12,969 bases of DNA from CAZKCK01 sp964552325 (GTDB taxonomy: Bacteria > Bacteroidota > Bacteroidia > Bacteroidales > TTA-H9), in the NCBI GenBank assembly GCA_964552325.1, contig CAZKHA010000099.1:1-12969 (forward strand), read 5' to 3'. The notes under the pieces are model-generated. The model was not told the DNA's origin and did not search any database. It saw nothing but the letters and a program-made list of their open reading frames with translations. The stretch's first letter is position 1; every line of letters starts with the position of its first letter. This document shows positions 1-8,996 of the stretch, piece by piece. The position numbers and the translations under genes were made by a program.

Positions 1-22
1 TCAAGTATAATGAATCGTCTTT

Positions 23-1219
23 TTAGCGACCTTGTGCTCTAAATGCTTCGAAATCGAAGGTGAGGGTAAAGCGCAAGGTGTTGTCAAGCGGGTTGCGTTG
101 GTCGGTTGAAACGAGGTAGCTGAAATCGAGGCCAAAGACGTTGTAGCGCAATCCTGCACCAAAAGTCATAAACTGACGGGCGCCTTTTTCTTCGGATTCA
201 TGGTAATAGCCAGCACGAAGTGCAAATTGCTTGTTGTACCAATATTCAGCACCAGCAGCCCAGATAATCTCTTTAAACTCTTCGCTCATGCCATTGGGTG
301 CATCATAAAACGACTGAACCATACCTGTTAATATTGAAACATTGGGGTCGTAGCCTTTATCAATCACCAATTTGTTATTCTCATCATATATGGGTTGGCC
401 GGTAATGGGATCTTTTTTGTAAATGGGAGTGGTGGGAATCAAAAGTTTGGTTATATCGAACTGAAAACCAATGGAGTTATAGTCATCAATTTCAACTGAT
501 AGGGATGGTCCTAAACGAAGATTGGTAGGGATGAAATCTTTTTCGGTGGTTTGTGTATAAGATATTTTAGCACCAATATTCGAGATATTTGTCCCGAAAG
601 AAAAAATTGCGTCTTTTCCTGACAAATCAAATTCTTTGCGGTAGTAAATGGCAACATCGGCAGCAACCGAAGTGCCGGCAGATGTTTCAGCACCTTGCAC
701 CTCTTGGCCAAGGGTAAGGTTTGAATAAATAAACCTACCTGTAACTGAGCCGGAGAAATTGTCGCTGAATTTTCTAGAATACGCCAAATCTAGTGCAAAC
801 TCATTTGGTTTAAAGTCTCCAATAGGAGTGCCATCAATACGTGTAAATTGAATGGTTCCTAACGAAAAGTACCTCAGGGATCCAGCTATGGCTTGCCTGT
901 CATCAAATTTTTTATAACCTGAAACATAGGCTAGTCCAATATCATCAACTAATTCGCGAAGCCAGGGAGAGTAGGATACTGCAAAACCCATATCTTTCTC
1001 GATAAAGGCATATTTTGCTGGGTTCCAGTGTATTGATGCTGCATCAGGTTCGGTAGCTACCCCTGTTTCCCCCATCGATCCGCCACGTGCATCGGGCGAA
1101 ATCAAAAGAAAAGGAACTGCTGTGGTTATGGGGAACACATCTTGGGAGTAGCCTTTAAAGGCTTGGAGAGATAATCCTGTAAGTAGGACTAAAGTGGTTA
1201 ATCTCAATAATTTACGCAT
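23..1219 (-). CDS. porV: T9SS outer-membrane shuttle protein PorV
   Basis: A 398-residue outer-membrane beta-barrel of the FadL-like PorV (LptO) family. Known role: PorV binds the C-terminal sorting domains of T9SS cargo leaving the translocon and carries them to the sortase PorU in the attachment complex. Seen here: a basic start and hydrophobic segment with likely cleavage after GYS (residue 25), then the family's N-terminal signature at residues 41-72, containing SPDARGGSMGETGV and HWNPAKYAF. The rest alternates amphipathic strands and ends in LRFTLTFDF, a typical barrel-closing strand with terminal aromatic residues. The length is normal for the family. The start is the ATG just before the signal peptide; the stop is TAA at 23-25. 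It is the last gene of the minus-strand block, 121 bp after the second porU, with a promoter-like element in the gap, so it may be transcribed both with and separately from the sortases. PorQ is a related barrel but is shorter and lacks this signature. Confidence 0.94.
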   Translation of the reverse strand: MRKLLRLTTLVLLTGLSLQAFKGYSQDVFPITTAVPFLLISPDARGGSMGETGVATEPDAASIHWNPAKYAFIEKDMGFAVSYSPWLRELVDDIGLAYVSGYKKFDDRQAIAGSLRYFSLGTIQFTRIDGTPIGDFKPNEFALDLAYSRKFSDNFSGSVTGRFIYSNLTLGQEVQGAETSAGTSVAADVAIYYRKEFDLSGKDAIFSFGTNISNIGAKISYTQTTEKDFIPTNLRLGPSLSVEIDDYNSIGFQFDITKLLIPTTPIYKKDPITGQPIYDENNKLVIDKGYDPNVSILTGMVQSFYDAPNGMSEEFKEIIWAAGAEYWYNKQFALRAGYYHESEEKGARQFMTFGAGLRYNVFGLDFSYLVSTDQRNPLDNTLRFTLTFDFEAFRAQGR

Positions 1220-1261
1220 AATAAGCGATTGCTTTTTTAATTAAGTTCTAAATAAGGGTTG

Positions 1262-1269
1262 CAAAAGTA
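1262..1269 (-). promoter_or_regulatory. Bacteroidota -7 promoter element upstream of porV
   Basis: Read on the minus strand this is TACTTTTG, an exact match to the TAnnTTTG -7 element used by the primary sigma factor of Bacteroidota. It lies about 43 bp upstream of the porV ATG, giving an inferred 5' leader of roughly 35 nt. The best upstream TTG (minus strand, 1297-1295) is spaced 25 bp away, a little longer than the usual range of about 17-23 bp, so the -33 half is imperfect. No transcript data are available; the call rests on sequence match and position. Confidence 0.5.
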
Positions 1270-1340
1270 ACGAAATATTAAAGAAGTTATTATTCAAAAT
1301 TGTTCAAAACCGTAAGGTTTATCTATCGGTATTGTTATAA

Positions 1341-4300
1341 CTATTTTAAAATCAGTAACTTTTGTTTTTGTGTGGAAGTAACTCCTTTTTCATTTGTTAA
1401 GGTTACGGTATAGGCGTACATTCCGGCAGGTAGTTTGCTTCCGTTTTCCGAGCTGGCATCCCATTCGATTGGCGAAACACTATAACCAGCTGAATACGAG
1501 CTAGCCGTGAGCGTTTTTACCTTATTGCCCTGTAGGGTGAAAACATCAATTTGAACCTTAATTTCTTCGCCCGGCATATCATGGGTAATCATAAACCAGG
1601 TTTTGTCTTTAAATGGATTTGGCTGGTTGATGATGTGGTTTATGTTGAATGAGCTAAAGTCAGAAGCATAGAATTCAATCGTGGTTTCGGAGGAATTATT
1701 GCGTAAGTCCCAGGCTTTTATGGTAAGGCTATGGTTGCCAACCTCAAGATTGGATAGGGGATAAACGATGCTACCCTTTTTGTTTCCCGAAGTCGTGGAA
1801 GGATTGAACCGTGTATTCAAGTTAACGGCAGAGGCATTGTGTTGGTCAAGTGTAGCCAAAATATCGTGGCCAATGCCAATTCCCAGGTAATTAATACCTG
1901 AAGAATCAGCCAAATGGATATACATCATGGGGTTGCGGCTAGTTTGGTTGCCCGATTCAAAACGTGGGTCGTCGAGGTACACCTTAATATCGGGGCCTTT
2001 TTCATCCGTTGCAGCCGTAGTGTCAATACCACCCATCACAAAATCGGTAAAGCATCCTCCGGCATCGGTAAGGCTGTCGGTGGCATAAAGGCTTACCTTG
2101 CCAGGGCCATAGCTGTAATCAATGTCTTTTGGGATGATAAACCTAAATGTAAAAATCCCATTGGTTACGGTAGCCCGTCCATTGGCAATGGTGTTGCCCA
2201 ACGCCTTAAAAGGCCAAGGTTTGCTTTTGGGGTCGTTGCCTAGGGTTTTTAAAATGCGTTCTTTATCAACAATCCTATACTCGAGCGTGCCATTGAATGA
2301 GGTGTTTAGGGTTCCTGCAGGGTTTTGTATTTCGCCAATCATTTCAACAGTTTCAAAGGCTTTAAGGGTATCCGAAAAATTTGCCACAGCTATGCCGTTT
2401 ATAGTGGTAATAACAGCTTCTTGGCTTGGAAAGCAAATCTTTAAGGCTGGGTCGCCCAGCAGCACAAAGTTTTTGATTTTGGTGCTGTTGTTGCTTAGGT
2501 TTTTTGAGATGCGAACAAGGTCGCCCAGTCGAGGATAGTCACCGTTTAGGGGCTTAAAAAGTGTTTTATAGAACGATTGATTAAGGAAAGCATTTGAATG
2601 TGAGTATGCTAAGCGAGTTGTGGTGAATAGTGCAATGCCACCTTTGTTAGGAGCTAAAAATACATGTTCGCCTGCTGAAACCCTGCCGGGGTCGTCAAAA
2701 CGGCTAAATTCGCAGGTGGCCGTAACAAACACGGGGTATTTTGATTGATTTGACCATTTGTAGATCTCTGGAATTGTGAGCACACTTTCGCCAGCCCAGC
2801 CCAATTCGCCACCATGGCCGGTGTAATTAATCATAAGCGATCCTTTATTGATGGCATCGGCCAACAAGCGGTTTACATCTGGGTAACGGTATCCTGCGGC
2901 AGTGCTTATTTGCTTGAAAGCATCAAGGAAAAGCTTGTCTTTGTTGAATTTTGCGTACGCTGTATCAATTATATAGGCAAGATCTTCTGCTTGGTCAAAA
3001 TGTGTATTGCTGTCTTCGTCATCGGCTAATAAACAAATGTTGTTTCGCCATGAACCTAGTGTTAGGCTGTCGGCTTGCAAGTATTGTTTAATTTTCAGCA
3101 GCGCTGCTTGGGCTTCCTGCAACGTGGTAACAGGCAGCCTACCAACCCCTATGTCAATTGCTCCGGCTGCATCGAGCCCTTCTTCGGGATCCATCAGTCC
3201 ATAAAAATCGTCGCAGGGGTACGAATCGGTAAACGACAGTGATTCTTGGGATTCAAAAACAGGTATCACGTTGGTATTGCCGGCAATACGGTTTTTGGGG
3301 TCGTACGAACCATCTCCGTAAAGCAAAACATAGCGTGGCTCTTTACCTTGTTCTGCGCGTAAATACAGCATCCTGATAAATGCTTTAATACCAACCGGGT
3401 CTTGAGCCCCCGATGAAAATTCTTCGTAGATAGGTTTCAATGGCACAACTAGTGTGCTCAGGCCTGAGTGTGATTGGTGTAATTGGGCCAGTTCCTCCGC
3501 CTCCGCCATAAATTCTTCAGGAGCAATAATAATGTAATCGGCTGGTTGAAGCGCGTGCAGGTTTTGGTTAACCACTTTATTTACAAAAACGGGTGTTAAA
3601 AAAGATGTATTGTCAAATGCAACAAATTCCAAAGGTGATGCGGTTTGCAGTTTAAAGCTTTGGCCGTCGTTTTTAAAAGTAGTTGCTAGTCGAAGTACGT
3701 TCATCCTATCAGTAATATTCCAAATGCTTACATTTGACCCAGCATCCGCAAGAAAAATCTCAGGGATTGTACCACCCGATTGCCTGGGCATATAAGTATA
3801 AGGTAGTTGGCCTTGACGGAAGATAAGTTTGCAAACTGCGTTTACTTCAAGATAATCTAGAATGCCAATGGAAGTGCTAGAGGGTAAATTGTAGGATAGC
3901 TTGAGGTTGATGTTTTGGTCTTTAACCTTGAATTGTACTGATTCTGTGTCGCTTCTGGCATATAGTTTTCCCATTTGATCTCCCGACATGCCCACCATCG
4001 AGATGGTTAAAAGCGTATCATAATTATGAATCAGGTTGAACCAGTTAGGTAGGCTCGAACGCCCTGCAACAGATAATTCCGCGTTTACTTTGGCAGTTGT
4101 GTCAATATCCGTAAAGTGAAAATCGAATGATTTCAGGGTCTCTGGACTGAAAGTTTCGCCATACCATTTTTTTCCACTTTTAGTCATTTGTTGAAGTTCC
4201 AACTCATGAATAAGTCCTTTACGATAGGTGGTTACAACATGTGATGGGCTAAGCACCGTCTGGTTTTGGGTTCCGATGCGCAAGGGGTTTTGTGTGGTAG

Positions 4301-5147
4301 TAGTTAAATAATAATAGGTATAATCGTTGTATAAGTTTGTCGAATGGGTCATTTTTTGTTTAGATGCCTCTGGTTTCCATATATTTGGCGATTGACCATA
4401 AAACAAGATATAATCATCGGTATTAAAGATCCCGTCTTCTTCCCCAACAACTTGTATGGTAATTTGAGGTAAGTCATCATAAATAAGATCTTGGTTTTTT
4501 TCGGGAAGCATGCCGCCTGCAAAGCCATGTAAAGAAATAGTTCGTGGGTCAATATTTTCAGGGTTTATGCCATAGGCCTGCAAATCAGTAAACCCAATTT
4601 TGTAAATTCCCGATTCTTGCACGCTTATCTTATACCAATCGCCGTTTCTCAAAACAGATTCTGTAGCAATAGTTGTGGATTGTTTGAGGGGTGTTGTGGT
4701 GTTTTGGGTAATTGAAATTACTGCGGTGAATTGTTTAAGAAGTTCAACCTGACCTGTTTGCGGGTTTTTGCGAATGGGCAAGAACTGAATGGTGGCATGC
4801 GATTGTTGCCGAGCCGTGGCAATACCAACTTGAATGTGAGGCTCGTTGGGAATGATTTCAAGTATTTCGTTAGGTAATACGAGGTTTGTGGGCAGGGAAA
4901 TGTAGCTGGTATTTGCAAGTGTGTAGCTAATTGTTGATGACTTTGAATCAAGGTTTATTTGCTCAAAATAAACAGGTAGGTCAGCATAAGGCAGAGCATC
5001 GATGGCTCCATCAAAAGTAAGAGGGAAGTAATTGTTCGTAACGTTGTTCGTTTGATGCCAAGTTAGGATTCGTTCTTGGGCATATGAATAGCTCACAAAA
5101 AACTGGATGAGCAGAACTGAGAGTGAAGTTTTAAAAATCCGATTCAT
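1341..5147 (-). CDS. porU: T9SS sortase PorU, second (downstream) tandem copy
   Basis: A 1268-residue C25 (gingipain-like) cysteine peptidase of the PorU family. Known role: removes the sorting domain of T9SS cargo at the cell surface and joins the cargo to its anchor. Seen in order: signal peptide with likely cleavage after SYA (residue 23); an N-terminal beta-rich region with the PorU-type GDWYK (169-173) and TDDYILFYGQ motifs; the C25 domain from about YIIIAPEEF (538) to LGDPALK (D899); beta-sandwich domains; and a CTD-like tail beginning NQPNPF (1174). The proposed catalytic His is H778 in NYTGHGGELGW and the Cys is C812 in TATCEFSRFDDP, so it looks active. It lies 18 bp downstream of a full-length paralogue and was probably cotranscribed with it. 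After the GHG motif it reads GWAGES where the paralogue has GWAHER. The start ATG follows an A-rich stretch without a Shine-Dalgarno sequence. Family assignment is secure; its separate role from the other copy is unknown. Confidence 0.93.
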   Translation of the reverse strand: MNRIFKTSLSVLLIQFFVSYSYAQERILTWHQTNNVTNNYFPLTFDGAIDALPYADLPVYFEQINLDSKSSTISYTLANTSYISLPTNLVLPNEILEIIPNEPHIQVGIATARQQSHATIQFLPIRKNPQTGQVELLKQFTAVISITQNTTTPLKQSTTIATESVLRNGDWYKISVQESGIYKIGFTDLQAYGINPENIDPRTISLHGFAGGMLPEKNQDLIYDDLPQITIQVVGEEDGIFNTDDYILFYGQSPNIWKPEASKQKMTHSTNLYNDYTYYYLTTTTQNPLRIGTQNQTVLSPSHVVTTYRKGLIHELELQQMTKSGKKWYGETFSPETLKSFDFHFTDIDTTAKVNAELSVAGRSSLPNWFNLIHNYDTLLTISMVGMSGDQMGKLYARSDTESVQFKVKDQNINLKLSYNLPSSTSIGILDYLEVNAVCKLIFRQGQLPYTYMPRQSGGTIPEIFLADAGSNVSIWNITDRMNVLRLATTFKNDGQSFKLQTASPLEFVAFDNTSFLTPVFVNKVVNQNLHALQPADYIIIAPEEFMAEAEELAQLHQSHSGLSTLVVPLKPIYEEFSSGAQDPVGIKAFIRMLYLRAEQGKEPRYVLLYGDGSYDPKNRIAGNTNVIPVFESQESLSFTDSYPCDDFYGLMDPEEGLDAAGAIDIGVGRLPVTTLQEAQAALLKIKQYLQADSLTLGSWRNNICLLADDEDSNTHFDQAEDLAYIIDTAYAKFNKDKLFLDAFKQISTAAGYRYPDVNRLLADAINKGSLMINYTGHGGELGWAGESVLTIPEIYKWSNQSKYPVFVTATCEFSRFDDPGRVSAGEHVFLAPNKGGIALFTTTRLAYSHSNAFLNQSFYKTLFKPLNGDYPRLGDLVRISKNLSNNSTKIKNFVLLGDPALKICFPSQEAVITTINGIAVANFSDTLKAFETVEMIGEIQNPAGTLNTSFNGTLEYRIVDKERILKTLGNDPKSKPWPFKALGNTIANGRATVTNGIFTFRFIIPKDIDYSYGPGKVSLYATDSLTDAGGCFTDFVMGGIDTTAATDEKGPDIKVYLDDPRFESGNQTSRNPMMYIHLADSSGINYLGIGIGHDILATLDQHNASAVNLNTRFNPSTTSGNKKGSIVYPLSNLEVGNHSLTIKAWDLRNNSSETTIEFYASDFSSFNINHIINQPNPFKDKTWFMITHDMPGEEIKVQIDVFTLQGNKVKTLTASSYSAGYSVSPIEWDASSENGSKLPAGMYAYTVTLTNEKGVTSTQKQKLLILK

Positions 5148-5165
5148 TTTGTGTGTAATTTGTTT

Positions 5166-8100
5166 TTAATTGCTGGCATGTGTTATTACAAGCCTGCCGG
5201 TGGCTTCGGCTGCTTTTTCAGCTCCTTCGGTTAATGTAACGCGGTAGATGTAGAAACCCTGACTGAGTTTTTTGCCATTGTCGGCTGTTCCATTCCAAGG
5301 AATTGGGTTGGTGCGGTAACCGTTGAAGTCTATTGCTTGCGCAATAGTTTTTACCAATTGGCCTGCGAGGTTGTAAATATGAATCGTTGCTGTCAGGTTC
5401 TCGCTGGCTTGGTTGTGTTCAAAAACAAAATTTGTTGATTCCGAGAACGGATTGGGGTAGTTCGAGAGATTTTCGAGGCGAAGGGTTTGGCCATTTACCA
5501 CCATAAAACGCAAGGTCTTGCTTGCCGAATTGTTGTAAACGTCCCAAACGGTTAGTTTTATGGTGTGTAGGCCGTCAGATAAATCATAGAAGGGGAAGGT
5601 GATGACCCCACTGGTGTAGGTGCCATAATCGGCTTTATAGTAATCGTTTAAGATATTTGGGTTACGGGTATCGTTGTCAAGGATGGCACTTAAATCGTGC
5701 CCTATTCCATTGCCAACGGTGTTTATGCCGTTTTTATCGGAGATATATGCCAATAAAACAGGGCTTTCGCCTGTAATGCTTCCATCAACAAAATTGGTGT
5801 CGTTCATAAACAAGCTAATTTCCGGGGGAACCGTATCGGCCAAGGTTGTTTCATCAATTCCGCCAATTAGCACGTTTTTGTAAAAACCGGAGGCATCAAC
5901 TTCACCATTTTCAGCATAATAGCTTATCTTTCCAGTTCCCATGCGGTATTCGATATCACGAGGTACAATAAAGCTAAAACTAAAATTGCCGTTGCTTACT
6001 TCGGCCTGGCCTTTATAAATAATGTTCTTTTGGAGTTGATAATCTTCTTGGTAACTATCTGGATCATTTCCTTTTGTGGTAATGGTGGATGGTTTGTCGA
6101 ATATGGTTGGATAAACGGTTCCATTAAAATCAGCTAGCTTTATGCCGTCGGGATCTGTTATTTCACCGGTTATGGTAACCGAGGAAAGTGCTTTTAGGGT
6201 ATCGGGTATTTCGCTAATCGGTTTGCCGTTTATTGTAAGGGTGTTTATTTTGTTTGAAGGATGGGCGAGTTCGAGAGCGGGATCGCCCAGGAAAATGAAT
6301 TTCTTGCCATTAATATCCGTGCCACTTTCACTTTTGGCCAAGCGAACAATATCGCCTAACGGCAAGTACTTGTTGTTTTGGCGTAGCATGGCCCATTTAA
6401 GGAAGCTCTTATTAAGTGTAAGGTTTGATCCTCCGTAGGTTAGCCTAGCAGTGGTAAACATGGCAATGCTTCCGCCGTGGGGATTCAGGAACACGAGTTC
6501 GCCAGCCGAAACGCGTTCAGGGTCGTCGTACCGGCTAAACTCGCAAGTAGCCGTAATAAACAAGGGTAGGTTTTTGATGTTGTTCCAATTGTTTATATCG
6601 CTTATTTCTAGCACTCTTTCGTGAGCCCAGCCCAATTCGCCACCGTGGCCGGTGTAATTCATTATTAAAGAACCGTTTTCAATACGTTGGTTTATGGCTA
6701 GGGTAGCATCGGGATAACGTTGGCCGCCCGGAGTAGAAACCTGTGCATACGAGTCGAGGTAAATTTTATCAACATTAAACTGTTGGTTGGTGGTGTCGAT
6801 AAGTTTTGCCATTCCATCAGCTTGATGAAAATGGGAGTTGTTATCTTGATCATCGGCCACAAAGCAGATTACATTGCGCCAATCGCGCATTGTTTCGCTT
6901 GATTTTTCGAGATAGGCTTTTATTTTGTTCACATGGGCTTGCGCTTGCTCAACCGTGAAAACGGGCAGTCGTCCTATGCCAATATCAACGGACCCTGATG
7001 AGCCGTTGCCTTCGTTAATGTCAAGCAATCCAAAATAATCGTCGGTGGCATAGGAGTAAACGGGGTGTAATGATTCAATGGATTGATAAGTGGGGATGAA
7101 ATTTGTGTTGTTCTGTATTCGAGCTTTAAAATCATAACTTGCATCGCCCACCAACAGCAAGTATTTTAAGCGATTAGGGGCGGTTGCGTTGTTGTAAAGG
7201 TAATACATGAAGTCGCGAATGGCTGTAACATCCTGGGCACCTGATGAAAACTCGTTATAAACTTGTTCGGGGGTTACTACGGCTATACTTAGGCTTTTAC
7301 GCTGGTTGTGCATTTCAGCAATTTCTTGTGCTTGGGCCCAGAAATCAGGGTGTGCTATTATAATGTATTCGGTACCTACCAAACCATGCAAATTTTGATT
7401 GGCAATTTTTCCGACAGGTTCTGGAGTGAAGAACCCTGAATTATCATAGGCAACGAATTCGCGAAGATTTTCAGTTGAAGATTTAAAAACCAGGTTGTTT
7501 CCATTTGAAGATGCTTGAACCCATTGTGGTTGAGTGGCATCGGTTACATCCCAAATAATGACCGAAGAACCAGCCTGTTGCAATGTAAATGTGGTGATAT
7601 TCCCTTGCCCTGCCACTTTTGGGTTGCGGAACGAAAGCTGCGGAGATCTGAAAATGAGATTTCTTTGGTAGTTAAGCTCGTAAAAGTCGAGCCATGCTTG
7701 TGAGGATGCTAAAGGTTTTGAAAAGCTAAAGTTTAACGAATTAGTCTCTGAGTTTGGGATAAAGCTTAGGGTATCGTACGAACGGTTGGCAAATTGTGTT
7801 TCGAGTGAGGTTACGGGCAAGGAGGTAAACGTTTGGTTATGCAAAAGAATGTTGTTGTTTGAAATAGCTATAGTACTGCTTTTAAGTGCTTTAGCAGCTG
7901 ATGCGATAGCCATTACAGCTTTTTTGCCGGGCACAAAATCTTGCAACGGCAGATTGAAATTGTATTCGGTTTGCACATCAAACAGTTCGCCATAGAACTG
8001 TCTTCCAGACTTTATGAGGTTGTATGAATCTTTTTCATGAAATGCGTAATCTACAAAAGTGTTGGCTGAACGGTTAGCAGGGGCATCTGGGATTGTGGAA

Positions 8101-8996
8101 TAGGCGATTCGTTTTCCGTTTTCGGATGATACCGTAATATAATAGTATGAAAAGTCGTCATAAGGGTTTTTTTGATGGATAAAGCGCTTATCATCTGGAT
8201 CATAGTTCCATGTGTCAGCACCTTGTGCATAAAACAAGATATAGTCTGTGGCGTCAAACCGCCCATCTTCTTGCCCATTTACGTAAATGGCGTTTTCTTG
8301 TAAGTCGCTATACCTGAATTCGCGATTGGCTTCGGGTAGGGTTCTTCCTCCGTTGCCATATATTTTTATTTTTCTGGGATCAAGGCCATTAGCTGAAATG
8401 CCGATAGAAGCAAGATCGGTGGTGGAGATTTTATGAATTCCAGTGTTGCTGATTTTCAGTTTATACCAATCACCTTGCGCTAGCACACTGGTAATTGCTT
8501 CAACGGATGTGAGGGCCGATTTTGTGGTGTTTTCAAAAAGATTTACCTCAAGCGTGAATCTTAGAAGGTATTCGGCATTAGCGGATAAAGCATTGATGCG
8601 GATAGGAACAAAACTGATGCATGCAAAGTTTTGTCCAGCCGAAGTGTATATGGATGATTGTAGGTCGAATTCATTGTTTATGAGATGCTTATCAAGTATG
8701 TTTGAGGATTTTAACTCACCAAGCACCAAGTTTTTTACACTTGGTTTGATGGTAAAATTGGCATGGGGCAATTCAATAATTTGTTTGAAAACAGGTAGTG
8801 CCTTTGTGGCAAAATCGTTTCCAGCATCCTCAAAATATAATGTAATAGTTTGATTGCTAGTGTTTTCATCAACCGACGAAATGTTCTGCCAATTTAATGT
8901 ATGAGTGAAGCTTTGGTTTTCAACTTCCTGAGCAGTTGCTATCAATGGAAGAAATAGCAAGCCTATTAATATGGATTTTACAAAACTATATTGCAT
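5166..8996 (-). CDS. porU: T9SS sortase PorU, first (upstream) tandem copy
   Basis: A 1276-residue PorU-family C25 cysteine peptidase, close in length to Flavobacterium PorU. It has a signal peptide with likely cleavage after ATA (residue 22), GDWYK at 175-179, TDYILFYAQG, a C25 domain from about YIIIAHPDF (544) to LGDPALE (D905), then beta-sandwich modules, and a CTD-like tail from NYPNPFSES (1179) with the IPWNGTADNGKKLSQGFYIY segment. The proposed catalytic pair is H784 (NYTGHGGELGWAHER) and C818 (TATCEFSRYDDPERVSAGE), 34 residues apart, exactly as in the downstream copy. The GWAHER sequence after the His agrees with what I recall of canonical PorU proteins, so I infer this is the more ancestral, housekeeping sortase. 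It is the first gene of the minus-strand block and is divergent from porP across 288 bp. PorU tails are related to cargo sorting domains; in Porphyromonas PorU the tail is retained rather than cleaved. The protein ends with a short polar THASN extension. Confidence 0.94.
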   Translation of the reverse strand: MQYSFVKSILIGLLFLPLIATAQEVENQSFTHTLNWQNISSVDENTSNQTITLYFEDAGNDFATKALPVFKQIIELPHANFTIKPSVKNLVLGELKSSNILDKHLINNEFDLQSSIYTSAGQNFACISFVPIRINALSANAEYLLRFTLEVNLFENTTKSALTSVEAITSVLAQGDWYKLKISNTGIHKISTTDLASIGISANGLDPRKIKIYGNGGRTLPEANREFRYSDLQENAIYVNGQEDGRFDATDYILFYAQGADTWNYDPDDKRFIHQKNPYDDFSYYYITVSSENGKRIAYSTIPDAPANRSANTFVDYAFHEKDSYNLIKSGRQFYGELFDVQTEYNFNLPLQDFVPGKKAVMAIASAAKALKSSTIAISNNNILLHNQTFTSLPVTSLETQFANRSYDTLSFIPNSETNSLNFSFSKPLASSQAWLDFYELNYQRNLIFRSPQLSFRNPKVAGQGNITTFTLQQAGSSVIIWDVTDATQPQWVQASSNGNNLVFKSSTENLREFVAYDNSGFFTPEPVGKIANQNLHGLVGTEYIIIAHPDFWAQAQEIAEMHNQRKSLSIAVVTPEQVYNEFSSGAQDVTAIRDFMYYLYNNATAPNRLKYLLLVGDASYDFKARIQNNTNFIPTYQSIESLHPVYSYATDDYFGLLDINEGNGSSGSVDIGIGRLPVFTVEQAQAHVNKIKAYLEKSSETMRDWRNVICFVADDQDNNSHFHQADGMAKLIDTTNQQFNVDKIYLDSYAQVSTPGGQRYPDATLAINQRIENGSLIMNYTGHGGELGWAHERVLEISDINNWNNIKNLPLFITATCEFSRYDDPERVSAGELVFLNPHGGSIAMFTTARLTYGGSNLTLNKSFLKWAMLRQNNKYLPLGDIVRLAKSESGTDINGKKFIFLGDPALELAHPSNKINTLTINGKPISEIPDTLKALSSVTITGEITDPDGIKLADFNGTVYPTIFDKPSTITTKGNDPDSYQEDYQLQKNIIYKGQAEVSNGNFSFSFIVPRDIEYRMGTGKISYYAENGEVDASGFYKNVLIGGIDETTLADTVPPEISLFMNDTNFVDGSITGESPVLLAYISDKNGINTVGNGIGHDLSAILDNDTRNPNILNDYYKADYGTYTSGVITFPFYDLSDGLHTIKLTVWDVYNNSASKTLRFMVVNGQTLRLENLSNYPNPFSESTNFVFEHNQASENLTATIHIYNLAGQLVKTIAQAIDFNGYRTNPIPWNGTADNGKKLSQGFYIYRVTLTEGAEKAAEATGRLVITHASN

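Noticed and set aside
1307..1320. Small hairpin AAACC-GTAA-GGTTT after the second porU, considered as a terminator
   Set aside because: The stem is only five pairs and is followed on the minus strand by a very short T-run; too weak to call.
2122..2538. A 138-codon plus-strand frame inside the downstream porU
   Set aside because: It lies entirely antisense to a strongly supported gene and its translation resembles no known family.
8443..8853. A 136-codon plus-strand frame inside the upstream porU
   Set aside because: It is antisense to the N-terminal region of PorU; the length is explained by codon constraint on the opposite strand.
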